This document shows positions 15,741-22,988 of a stretch of DNA of 36,385 nt, piece by piece. Each line of letters starts with the position of its first letter. Positions within the stretch are counted from its first letter, which is position 1. Under the pieces are notes generated by a model. The model saw nothing but the letters and a program-made list of their open reading frames with translations, had not been told where the DNA came from and searched no databases. Origin of the DNA: Sphingobacteriales bacterium (GTDB lineage Bacteria > Bacteroidota > Bacteroidia > Chitinophagales > Chitinophagaceae). The DNA is taken from contig OMJB01000084.1 in assembly GCA_900299255.1 (NCBI GenBank), positions 1-36,385 on the forward strand. The letters are read 5' to 3'. Both the position numbers and the translations under genes were made by a program.

Positions 15741-16208
15741 CTAAAACACCATTCGTACCTTATTCACAAAAGCCTGTATCTCGGTACTGGATGTGCTCTG
15801 ATCGTCATGGAATTTCCAGTCGTATAAAGTGGAGCCGATCTTGGTCATTACCACTGTATAGCCACCATCCACTGCCGTATGGGAAACTCCTATTTCGGAA
15901 TGATTGAGCAACAACACCGAAGCCGGAATCTCATTAAGAATATTGCCCATAGCTGTAAATTTAGCGGTAGGCATAGTTGTATAAAAACTAAATCCGCTAA
16001 GTGCAGTAGGTATTGCACCCAGACTTACCGTTGTGTCTGCCAGCAGCTGGGTTGGCGATAAATAATAATAAGTGGCAATAGGTGGCCTCATTCCCCCGCC
16101 CGGCCCTATGATCATATAATCAGCAGATGATTTAAGAGTGGTGGCCTCGTGGGTACAGGCTGTCAGGGACAACAACGCAACAACAGCTACATAGAATAAA
16201 TGCTTCAT
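15741..16208 (-). CDS. small lipoprotein of unknown function
   Basis: This 155-residue protein has a signal peptide and the lipobox L15-T-A-C18. The mature part begins THEATTLKSSADYMIIGPGGG and includes a short Gly/Pro-rich loop (GPGGGMRPP), a few hydrophobic strands and a Lys/Arg-containing end (FVNKVRMVF). I recognise no domain. It is followed on the minus strand by nothing nearer than the convergent hydrolase gene, and preceded by another lipoprotein gene 120 bases away; the two could share a transcript, since no terminator is visible between them. Confidence 0.7.
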   Translation of the reverse strand: MKHLFYVAVVALLSLTACTHEATTLKSSADYMIIGPGGGMRPPIATYYYLSPTQLLADTTVSLGAIPTALSGFSFYTTMPTAKFTAMGNILNEIPASVLLLNHSEIGVSHTAVDGGYTVVMTKIGSTLYDWKFHDDQSTSSTEIQAFVNKVRMVF

Positions 16209-16327
16209 AGAATATATTTTTAGATTCAGGGCAAGAACGGCAATTATAACTACTTATTGTAAAGCGGCACGCTCCTACCCGCCTATGCAATTTTTAATAA
16301 TAACACACGGTAGGTTATTCATGCCAC

Positions 16328-17122
16328 TTAGTGCCTGTAGATATACTCGTTTGTAGTGTATATACCGTTAATATATACCGTAGAGTTGTTCTTGATCACA
16401 AACTCACTGCACCCCTCATGTTTCGGGTTGCCGGGATTCCAGTCGTAGGTATAACCCAGCTCTATCCATGGGAACCTCCATGCGGTATCTGTAGAGAAGA
16501 AACGGCTGATGCGCTGCTCATTGATCCAGAGCTTGTGCAACGAATCACAATCGGCCGGGAAATCCAGTCCACAGGAATTGTCGGTAATATCCTTATCAGG
16601 GCATGGGCGGAACAGGTCCTTCTCACGCACCCAGAACTCTACGAAGTAAGAATATGTTGCATATGGCGGCAGCCCCAGCATCTGCAGCAGTCGCATATTG
16701 ATATGAGCAGAGTCTATTCCTTTTACTTTAGTTTTGAGCTGTGGTGCCACCGTAACCCAAATCTGAGCATTTGGTTTGGTAACAATTGACTCTTTAGGCT
16801 TATTGGTTGCAGAATCCAGAAATGGCTTGATATACCCCTTCCAGGTAATACATTGTACATATTTATCACCGTTCATGGTTTTGGTTATCAGGGCCGCATT
16901 GGCATCGCCTACTACCACCAGGTCGTTCACGATCTTGGATGAGGCCGTATAGGCTGAGTTTATTACTGCCAGATTGTAATAATATACAAGTGAGTCTTTA
17001 TTAACTGAATCGGGTTCTATTTTACTGTGCGCGGTTACAGGTGGGCAGCATGAAGCCAGCCACAAACTGGCCAATCCTGAGCAAATGATTAATGATACGA
17101 GCGTCTTTAAATTAGATGTCAT
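16328..17122 (-). CDS. lipoprotein of unknown function
   Basis: This 264-residue protein has a signal peptide and lipobox L22-A-S-C25, followed directly by a second Cys. The mature part starts with a polar stretch (PPVTAHSKIEPDSVNKDS), then a mainly beta region with YVQCITWKGYIKPF, AQIWVTVAPQLKTKVKGIDS and YSYFVEFWVREKDLFRPCPD. A late Cys-containing segment (DNSCGLDFPADCDS) precedes the end. The YFVEFWV and LWINEQRISRFF pieces suggest an extracytoplasmic beta-rich fold, but I cannot name a family. It lies between the carbonic anhydrase terminators and the smaller lipoprotein and probably has its own promoter. Confidence 0.7.
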   Translation of the reverse strand: MTSNLKTLVSLIICSGLASLWLASCCPPVTAHSKIEPDSVNKDSLVYYYNLAVINSAYTASSKIVNDLVVVGDANAALITKTMNGDKYVQCITWKGYIKPFLDSATNKPKESIVTKPNAQIWVTVAPQLKTKVKGIDSAHINMRLLQMLGLPPYATYSYFVEFWVREKDLFRPCPDKDITDNSCGLDFPADCDSLHKLWINEQRISRFFSTDTAWRFPWIELGYTYDWNPGNPKHEGCSEFVIKNNSTVYINGIYTTNEYIYRH

Positions 17123-17192
17123 AATCAGAGTGATTTAATCAATAATTTATGGTGAAAATAGATGCATTTTAGCAAAAAAAGAAGTGTTGCTC

Positions 17193-17211
17193 AAAAACAG
17201 GCTTTTGCCTG
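17193..17211 (-). terminator. second intrinsic terminator after the carbonic anhydrase gene
   Basis: CAGGC (17198-17202) pairs with GCCTG (17207-17211) around TTTT. Read on the minus strand the stem is followed by five T's (17197-17193). It lies 17 bases beyond the stronger hairpin at 17228-17253, giving a tandem arrangement. Confidence 0.55.
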
Positions 17212-17222
17212 CCGGGTTCATT

Positions 17223-17253
17223 GAAAAAGGCACCGTTTGACCAAACAGTGCCT
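17223..17253 (-). terminator. intrinsic terminator of the carbonic anhydrase gene
   Basis: AGGCACCGTTTG (17228-17239) pairs with CAAACAGTGCCT (17242-17253) with one mismatch and a two-base turn. The minus strand continues with five T's. The hairpin is 20 bases past the stop of the carbonic anhydrase gene. Confidence 0.85.
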
Positions 17254-17273
17254 CTTTTACAATAACGCCGTTC

Positions 17274-18119
17274 TTATTTACGCGGTTCGAGAACCAGCTG
17301 CAGCCCTCTGTCTTCAAACTTCTGAGGCCTTCTGGCACCGGGAAAGTAATTCTTGTACTTCTCTGTCTCCAGCCCTATCTTTTCGGCGGTAACGGGTTTT
17401 TGCTTTACAATCCAGTGTACACCAGTGGCGCAAGAGCCCGTAGTAAGGGAGCCATAATAAGAATAGTAAGGAAAATTAAGCTCCCCTGATTCCGCACCTG
17501 ATTTGATAATTGAACCCACGTCAATTGTCTGGCGGCAATGCTCCTTTGGATTGTGTTCTTTGCAGTCAATAGCTTTTTTCATGGCTGCGCATACCTGATT
17601 GGCAAATTCCATCTGGTTTGTATGATCCTTGTAATCACCTACAATTCCTACCACAACCAGGTCCAGTGGCTTTGCATCAGGGTTGCCATATACCATATGT
17701 ATCTCAAAATCATGTTGTTTATTGTCAATTATATGCTCATTAGCGTTATGCATATGTATCTGATTGAGCCGGTATGTTTTGGTACCCAGCGTAACGGTTG
17801 TGGGATGTTCGCCGCTGGTGTAGTTATATACCAGCTTGGTATGGCCGGGATCAATATCCGGATTAAAAACTTCTTTGCTGAAAAAATTGAACTGGTATTT
17901 GTCGCTGGTGGTTCTGTGGGCGTGTTCGGCGTATATATTTATTGGCGACTGCAGTTTGCACGGTTTCAGGGAATTGCAGCAGCCTTCAGGCCTATGCTTC
18001 TTTTTTACCACCACAGGCTTATGTACCGTGGTATCAGTTTTTTTAATCTGCGCTACTCCCCTGAAAGAATAGCTGGCAGCTAATAAAAATGCAAGCAGTG
18101 CAATTGTGGTTTTTTTCAT
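17274..18119 (-). CDS. periplasmic alpha-type carbonic anhydrase family protein
   Basis: Alpha-carbonic anhydrases interconvert CO2 and bicarbonate using a zinc held by three His. This 281-residue protein has a signal peptide (to about residue 24), a Lys/Pro linker, then the alpha-CA core: QSPINI (58-62), zinc ligands His122 and His124 in IHMHNANEH and His141 in FEIHMVYGN, Glu129 at the gatekeeper position, and YYGSLTTGSCATGVHWIVK near 220, where the second Thr corresponds to the active-site Thr199. His105 (TSGEHPTTV) aligns roughly with the proton-shuttle His64. The start of the fold is shortened: the usual W-x-Y and GP..W segments are replaced by a Cys-rich GCCNSLKPCKL. All zinc residues being intact, I expect it to be active, in pH or CO2 supply control. 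It is monocistronic, with tandem terminators after it. Confidence 0.9.
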   Translation of the reverse strand: MKKTTIALLAFLLAASYSFRGVAQIKKTDTTVHKPVVVKKKHRPEGCCNSLKPCKLQSPINIYAEHAHRTTSDKYQFNFFSKEVFNPDIDPGHTKLVYNYTSGEHPTTVTLGTKTYRLNQIHMHNANEHIIDNKQHDFEIHMVYGNPDAKPLDLVVVGIVGDYKDHTNQMEFANQVCAAMKKAIDCKEHNPKEHCRQTIDVGSIIKSGAESGELNFPYYSYYGSLTTGSCATGVHWIVKQKPVTAEKIGLETEKYKNYFPGARRPQKFEDRGLQLVLEPRK

Positions 18120-18462
18120 CGGTATATTAATTAATAGTTGATTCCGTATATCATTGAGCAGTCGCCGCGTGCAGCCTATCAGCAGGCTCAGCTACTGCAT
18201 CACTATGATGTAAATATATTATCCATGAACAATAAAAAAAAAGGCAAATGATAATTTATAAAATAATCCCGTTTTTTGGAATCGTTGGATAATACTCAGT
18301 TCTATTTCAAAACAATATTGCCCAGCCTACTGCGGTGCATTTATTAACTGTATGCAATACACTTTTTTAAATAGCGTTATGGTGTGAAAATAATGCAGCA
18401 ATCAACATGAAGGTTGTAAAAATAACTACACTCTTTTGTGTGCTTTATTTTGCCAACTTCAC
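18120..18462. other. non-coding gap between divergent genes
   Basis: This stretch separates the divergent carbonic anhydrase and sugar-cassette genes and should hold the carbonic anhydrase promoter. I see no exact TAnnTTTG box for that gene, only AT-rich sequence with an A9 run around 18237-18245. A 24-codon frame (18407-18481, MKVVKITTLFCVLYFANFTK and four more residues) overlaps the downstream promoter box and is probably chance. No RNA gene or strong hairpin is visible. Confidence 0.5.
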
Positions 18463-18470
18463 TAAATTTG
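18463..18470 (+). promoter_or_regulatory. candidate -7 box of the sugar cassette
   Basis: TAAATTTG matches the Bacteroidota TAnnTTTG element exactly, 19 bases before the ATG at 18490. The nearest upstream TTTG (18435-18438) is 24 bases away, somewhat longer than usual. Confidence 0.45.
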
Positions 18471-18489
18471 CCCACTTTTAAACAACATC

Positions 18490-19503
18490 ATGGCCGGAAT
18501 AGCAATAATTGGATACGGATATTGGGGGCCCAATCTGGTAAGGAATTTCTCCGGGCTGGCAGGTGCCAGCGTTGAATGGGTGGTAGATATGCGTACCGAG
18601 CGGCTGGAGATCATTAAAAAACAATACCCGAATATTCGTACTACCACCAACATGGAGGACGCACTCAGCGATCCAAAAGTGACGGCGGTAGTTGTAGCTA
18701 CACCTGTTCAATACCATTACCTGCTTGCCAAAAAGGCACTTGAGGCAGGCAAGCATGTGCTTATAGAAAAGCCAATGACACAATCCTCTGCGGAGGCTGA
18801 AGACCTTGTAGCCATTAGCAAAGAGAAAGGGCTGGTGCTGATGGTAGACCACACATTCCTGTATACGGGTGCGGTGCGAAAAATCAAGGAACTGATCACC
18901 TCCGGTGAAATAGGCAACATTCAGTATTTCGATTCCACCCGAATCAACCTGGGGTTGTTTCAGCCGGATATCAATGTATTATGGGACCTGGCACCGCATG
19001 ATATTTCCATCTTGTTTTACCTGATATCTGACAGGCCGGTAAGCGTCAGTGCTACCGGCATATCGCATACGCCCAATGGGCTGGAAAATGTAGCGTACCT
19101 GACCGTAAACTATGACACCGGGCATATTGCACATTTTTCGTGCTCCTGGTCATCACCGGTAAAGATCAGGAAGATTCTTATTGGAGGCACAAAGAAGATG
19201 ATTGTATTTGATGATGTGGAGCCCAGCGAAAAAGTAAAGGTTTATGATACCGGCTATACAGTAAAAAGCGACGAAGACAAACGCAGGTTGCTGGTTGATT
19301 ACCGCGCTGGTGATATATATGTACCCAAGCTGGAGCAGCGTGAAGCACTGGCAGGCATGGCCGGCGACTTTGTGAGTGCTATAGAAAAAGGCACTACACC
19401 TGTGTCGGACTGGCGTGTGGGCCTGGAGGTAGTAAAAGTGCTCGAAGCGGCTCAGGAGTCAATAAAGAACAAAGGAAAAGAAGTAGCAATAAAATTTGAT
19501 TAA
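18490..19503 (+). CDS. Gfo/Idh/MocA-family sugar oxidoreductase
   Basis: This 337-residue NAD(P)-dependent dehydrogenase is the first gene of a sugar-nucleotide cassette. The N-terminal Rossmann fold shows G8-Y-G10-Y-W-G13; the family EKP motif is E93-K94-P95, with Lys94 as the expected catalytic Lys, and WDLAPHD supplies Asp166 and His170 at the active site. The C-terminal half is the usual alpha/beta substrate domain. Together with the adjacent DegT-type aminotransferase, the pattern resembles WbpB/WlbA (UDP-GlcNAcA 3-dehydrogenase) followed by WbpE, where oxidation of C3 prepares for amination. The exact sugar is not determined here. It is followed after 42 bases by the aminotransferase, and a TAAATTTG box precedes it. 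Confidence 0.88.
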   Translation: MAGIAIIGYGYWGPNLVRNFSGLAGASVEWVVDMRTERLEIIKKQYPNIRTTTNMEDALSDPKVTAVVVATPVQYHYLLAKKALEAGKHVLIEKPMTQSSAEAEDLVAISKEKGLVLMVDHTFLYTGAVRKIKELITSGEIGNIQYFDSTRINLGLFQPDINVLWDLAPHDISILFYLISDRPVSVSATGISHTPNGLENVAYLTVNYDTGHIAHFSCSWSSPVKIRKILIGGTKKMIVFDDVEPSEKVKVYDTGYTVKSDEDKRRLLVDYRAGDIYVPKLEQREALAGMAGDFVSAIEKGTTPVSDWRVGLEVVKVLEAAQESIKNKGKEVAIKFD

Positions 19504-19545
19504 TTAATTATACCAGAATAATCCATAAACATTCAACAACCCAGT

Positions 19546-20643
19546 ATGGCACAGATTCATTGCCTTGACCTGAAACGGCAGCACCAGAAAATAAAAGCAG
19601 AGATTTTTGAGGCTTTTGAGAAAGTATATGAAAACACTGCATTTTCCGGAGGCCCCTTTGTAGAGAAATTTGAAAATGAGTTTGCCAATTTCTGCGACAC
19701 CGAATATGCGATCGGTGTTAACAACGGAACCACAGCCCTACATCTGGCCATGCTGGCCCTTGGCATTGGTGCCGGCGATGAAGTGATTGTGCCGGCTAAC
19801 ACATTCATAGCTACCGCATGGGGCGTATCGCATGCCGGAGCTACGCCGGTGTTTGTGGACTGCACAGCAGATACCTGGGAAATTGACCCGTCTAAAATTG
19901 AAGCGGCGATTACCCCTAAGACAAAAGCTATTATAGGTGTGCACCTTTATGGGCAGCCTTTTGATATTGATGCGGTAAAAGCTATTGCAGATAAGCACAA
20001 GCTATTTATGATTGAAGATGCGGCACAGGCACAGGGGGCAAGGTATAAAAACAACGTGGTAGGTGGTTTTGGTGAAATGGCCTGTTTCAGCTTTTATCCG
20101 GGTAAAAACCTGGGCGCCTGCGGCGAAGCCGGGGGTATCACCACCAACAATGCCGAATACAACACACATATCAGGAGCCTGAGGAATCATGGGTCGGTAG
20201 TGAGGTACTACCATGATGAGATTGGGTACAATATGCGCATGGGCGGGCTGGAAGGGGCATCACTAAGCGTGAAGCTGCAATACCTGAACGAGTGGAACAA
20301 CCGCCGCAGGGCTATTGCCAAGAAGTACCAGTCGCTGGTAAAGAATGACAAAATTAAAATGCAGGCACAGCCTGAATGGGCAGACGGCATCTATCATTTG
20401 TTTGTAGTAACGGTTGAAGACAAAAACGGTTTTGTAGACTATCTGGCTAAGAACGATATTGTTGCGGCCTTCCACTACCCTGTTCCATGCCACCTGCAGA
20501 AGGCATATGCCGACCTGGGTTATAAACAGGGAGATTTTCCGAATGCTGAATATCTTGCAAACCATTGCGTATCATTGCCTATGTTTGCTGAGCTGACAGA
20601 CGAAGAAGCAGACAAGGTAATTGCTGTACTTAACGGTTACTAA
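19546..20643 (+). CDS. DegT/DnrJ/EryC1/StrS-family sugar aminotransferase
   Basis: This 365-residue PLP-dependent enzyme transfers an amino group to a keto-sugar nucleotide. Signatures are the GVNNGTTALHLAMLALGIGAGDEVIVPANTF-region phosphate-binding start (about 57-87), Asp158 in MIEDAAQAQGA, which pairs with the pyridine nitrogen, and the Schiff-base Lys187 in FSFYPGKNLGA. The C-terminal part with RNHGS, YNMRMGGLEGA and the HYPVPCHLQKAY segment is typical of VioA, QdtB, WbpE and related enzymes. With the preceding oxidoreductase it probably makes a 3-amino sugar nucleotide. A 42-base gap before it and 10 bases after it fit one transcript. Confidence 0.93.
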   Translation: MAQIHCLDLKRQHQKIKAEIFEAFEKVYENTAFSGGPFVEKFENEFANFCDTEYAIGVNNGTTALHLAMLALGIGAGDEVIVPANTFIATAWGVSHAGATPVFVDCTADTWEIDPSKIEAAITPKTKAIIGVHLYGQPFDIDAVKAIADKHKLFMIEDAAQAQGARYKNNVVGGFGEMACFSFYPGKNLGACGEAGGITTNNAEYNTHIRSLRNHGSVVRYYHDEIGYNMRMGGLEGASLSVKLQYLNEWNNRRRAIAKKYQSLVKNDKIKMQAQPEWADGIYHLFVVTVEDKNGFVDYLAKNDIVAAFHYPVPCHLQKAYADLGYKQGDFPNAEYLANHCVSLPMFAELTDEEADKVIAVLNGY

Positions 20644-20653
20644 TATTTAGCTC

Positions 20654-21361
20654 ATGCAGACATGGTCGGTAGGTATATTGTGTTATAATGAGTCCCGGAC
20701 CCTGGAGCCTCTTGTGGCACAGCTACGTGATGTGCTGCAGCAGCTCACTAACACCTTTGAGATTATTATTGTTGATGATTGCAGTACCGACGGTTCGCGC
20801 GAAAATGCAATTGAACTGGCGAAAAAATACCCGGAGGTTAGAACTGTACTTCATGAAACGAATCTTGGAATCGGAGGAGCATTGCGCTCTGTTTACAGTA
20901 ATGCCAGAAACGAAAATGTAGGCATTATACCGGGCGACGGCCAGTTTGATGTAAGGGAATACCTTCCTTTTCCTGAGCTGGCAAAAGGGCATTTTATTTC
21001 ATTTTACCGGAAGGAAAACACATCATACAGCCTTTTCCGCAACATCCTTTCGCTGTTCAATAAAAAACTGAACAAAGTTTTTGTCGGCATGAATCTGAAA
21101 GATGTAAACTGGACTAAAGTCCTGAAGAAAGCAGACCTTGACCAGCTTCAGCTAGAACTGACCAGTTCATTGGTAGAAAGTGAAATTTGTGCAAAGTTGT
21201 TGTTTTTAGGCAATCAGGTAATTGAAGTAGAATCCCAATACCTACCGAGAGTATATGGCCAGAGCAGAGGCGCTTCAGCTGCCATTGTGAAGAAAGCTAT
21301 CATGGATACATGGCAGCTGGTTTTGATTATGCGGAGATTTAAAAAGAAAAACAGAAAATAA
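20654..21361 (+). CDS. GT2-family glycosyltransferase
   Basis: This 235-residue cytoplasmic glycosyltransferase has a GT-A fold. It opens SVGILCYNESRTLEPL, has the nucleotide-binding Asp41-Asp42 in IIIVDDCSTDGS, and carries G94-D95-G96-Q97 in the position of the metal-binding DxD motif, as in dolichol-phosphate-mannose-synthase-like enzymes. No C-terminal membrane segments are present, but a basic tail (MRRFKKKNRK) may hold it at the membrane. It probably transfers the cassette's sugar, or another, to a lipid carrier or glycan. It starts 10 bases after the aminotransferase stop and ends 10 bases before the acyltransferase. Confidence 0.88.
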   Translation: MQTWSVGILCYNESRTLEPLVAQLRDVLQQLTNTFEIIIVDDCSTDGSRENAIELAKKYPEVRTVLHETNLGIGGALRSVYSNARNENVGIIPGDGQFDVREYLPFPELAKGHFISFYRKENTSYSLFRNILSLFNKKLNKVFVGMNLKDVNWTKVLKKADLDQLQLELTSSLVESEICAKLLFLGNQVIEVESQYLPRVYGQSRGASAAIVKKAIMDTWQLVLIMRRFKKKNRK

Positions 21362-21371
21362 ATCATCAGTT

Positions 21372-22052
21372 ATGAATATAATACATCCCACCAGTATCAT
21401 AGATCCGAATGTGGAATTAGGTGACGGTAACGAGATCAAAGAATATTGCATAATAAAAGGGCCAGCCAAAATTGGCAATAACAATATTATCGGGCCTAAT
21501 GTTGTTATCGGCTCCCCTGGCCAGGATACAAGGAATCCACGTTATGACAGTTCGAATTGCTACATTGAAATAGGCGATAACAACATCATCCGCGAGTTTA
21601 CCGCTATTCAGAAACCCTGCTACCGCGACATTACAAAACTTGGAAGTAATATTTTTCTGATGCAAAGTGTACATATCCCACACGACGCTATTCTGCACGA
21701 TGGGGTTGTGGTAACACCCATGTGTGTATTTGGGGGGATTACAACTTTCCTAAAGGCAGCAAACATAGGTATGGGTGCATCTGTCCATCAGTTTTCTGTA
21801 ATCGGGCATTTTTCGATGGTGGCAATGGGCAGTGCTGTGACAAAGAATATCCGGCCTTTTACTACATACGTTACCGGCAAAAAACCTAAAGTCAATGTTT
21901 ATGCCCTTAAAAAGTATGACTTAATGGATTATCTGGATGAAATAAGTGCGTATGTACTGGAAGGCAAGCAGCCTACCAGCGATAAAATTCTTACTTATAC
22001 CGAAGAATTTGAAAAACTGCACACAGATAGCCACAGAAAGTTATTCGAATAA
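21372..22052 (+). CDS. LpxA-like left-handed beta-helix acyltransferase
   Basis: This 226-residue protein is built of hexapeptide repeats (HPTSIIDPNVELGDGNEI, IKGPAKIGNNNIIGPNVVIG, IEIGDNNIIREF, ANIGMGASVHQFSVIG) characteristic of the LpxA/LpxD and WbpD-type N-acyl- or acetyltransferases. The stretch MGASVHQFSVIGHFSMVAMG resembles LpxA's end-of-helix block, and a helical tail follows (KKYDLMDYLDEISAYVLEG). The probable catalytic His is in SVHIPHDAILH. As the last gene of the cassette it is likely to acylate the amino group made by the aminotransferase, as WbpD does in the WbpB-E-D route. It may also be a true lipid A-type acyltransferase paralogue; the housekeeping lpxA is not in this window. 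Confidence 0.8.
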   Translation: MNIIHPTSIIDPNVELGDGNEIKEYCIIKGPAKIGNNNIIGPNVVIGSPGQDTRNPRYDSSNCYIEIGDNNIIREFTAIQKPCYRDITKLGSNIFLMQSVHIPHDAILHDGVVVTPMCVFGGITTFLKAANIGMGASVHQFSVIGHFSMVAMGSAVTKNIRPFTTYVTGKKPKVNVYALKKYDLMDYLDEISAYVLEGKQPTSDKILTYTEEFEKLHTDSHRKLFE

Positions 22053-22110
22053 TCAGGCCTGAACACCAATACTACAGTTAACCGGTAAATGTAACTATAA
22101 GCGGCGAACG

Positions 22111-22809
22111 TTAGTTACTGATTCTGCCAATGTATACCCAATCGCCCTGAATATTGGTGCATTCGAAATCAGCCATACCAATTTCACGGTTAAGCATTTC
22201 CTTTGTCGGGAAAAAATTGACATGCAGGTCAAGGGTGTAAAAATTATATTTCTGGCATGGAGTAACAATTATCAGCTGTTTACGCGCTACCCTCTTTAAT
22301 TCGTCCATAGCCTGCTTCAGATTGATGATATGCTCCACAGTGTGAGAGCATACAACAATGTCAAATGACTTGTCAGGAAACGGAAGTTTCTCAACATAGC
22401 CTTTAACATAATTTGCCTTCAGCCCAGGAATGTTATCATAAATATCGGTTCCGGTGAGTTTGTAGGAAGTGCGTTCAGCCATAACATTTAGAAAATAACC
22501 ACGCCCCGAACCTACATCCAGCATTGTTTCCGCCGACTTATCAGCATGCGATGTGATATACTCAATACTGGCATTGTTCATATCAGTTGGCCTGCCTTTT
22601 GAGCGGGTTTCTATTGTCTCATACAAGTGCGTATACTCTTCATTGCTCATGTAAAAAACATCCTTCTTAAAATTCATTATCCGGGCAATGTTCTTGCCAT
22701 TAAACCAATAATAAAACACAGGATACATGAAGTATTTATTGTCCCTGATTACCGGCGGCAGCCAGTTATCCATAAGATACCGAACCGCATTGGTAATTTC
22801 TCTCTTCAT
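22111..22809 (-). CDS. SAM-dependent methyltransferase (sugar-locus associated)
   Basis: This 232-residue class I methyltransferase has motif I MLDVGSGRGYF (about 95-105), the acidic TGTDIYDN loop, and LPFPDKSFDIVVCSHTVEHI, with the VEHI signature of the UbiE/Methyltransf_11 group. The N-terminal 80 residues are an unrelated helical extension (MKREITNAVRYLMDNWLPPV) that could bind a partner or membrane. The substrate is unknown. It faces the sugar cassette convergently with 58 bases between stops, so it may be part of the same glycan locus, but it is not in the operon. The next minus-strand gene upstream is the large surface protein, 179 bases away. Confidence 0.82.
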   Translation of the reverse strand: MKREITNAVRYLMDNWLPPVIRDNKYFMYPVFYYWFNGKNIARIMNFKKDVFYMSNEEYTHLYETIETRSKGRPTDMNNASIEYITSHADKSAETMLDVGSGRGYFLNVMAERTSYKLTGTDIYDNIPGLKANYVKGYVEKLPFPDKSFDIVVCSHTVEHIINLKQAMDELKRVARKQLIIVTPCQKYNFYTLDLHVNFFPTKEMLNREIGMADFECTNIQGDWVYIGRISN

Positions 22810-22988
22810 AAAATGAAAAACATTTAGGGGATAAAAATAAGGATTTTATGGTACGATACTCTATTTGGTTTTGTAGCAGAGTTTAAATCATTTTCTCAAT
22901 CAAGTATATTTAGGGACATATACCAGATGCAACAACCGTTTTTAAAATGATGTCCAGATTATATCATTAAAAACAAAGGCAAACCTAA

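Noticed and set aside
17538-18083. 181-codon plus-strand frame over the carbonic anhydrase gene
   Set aside because: Antisense of an intact enzyme gene with zinc ligands; hydrophobic composition results from reverse reading.
18407-18481. 24-codon hydrophobic frame before the sugar cassette
   Set aside because: It overlaps the -7 box of the downstream gene, has no ribosome-binding or promoter signal, and is too short to judge.
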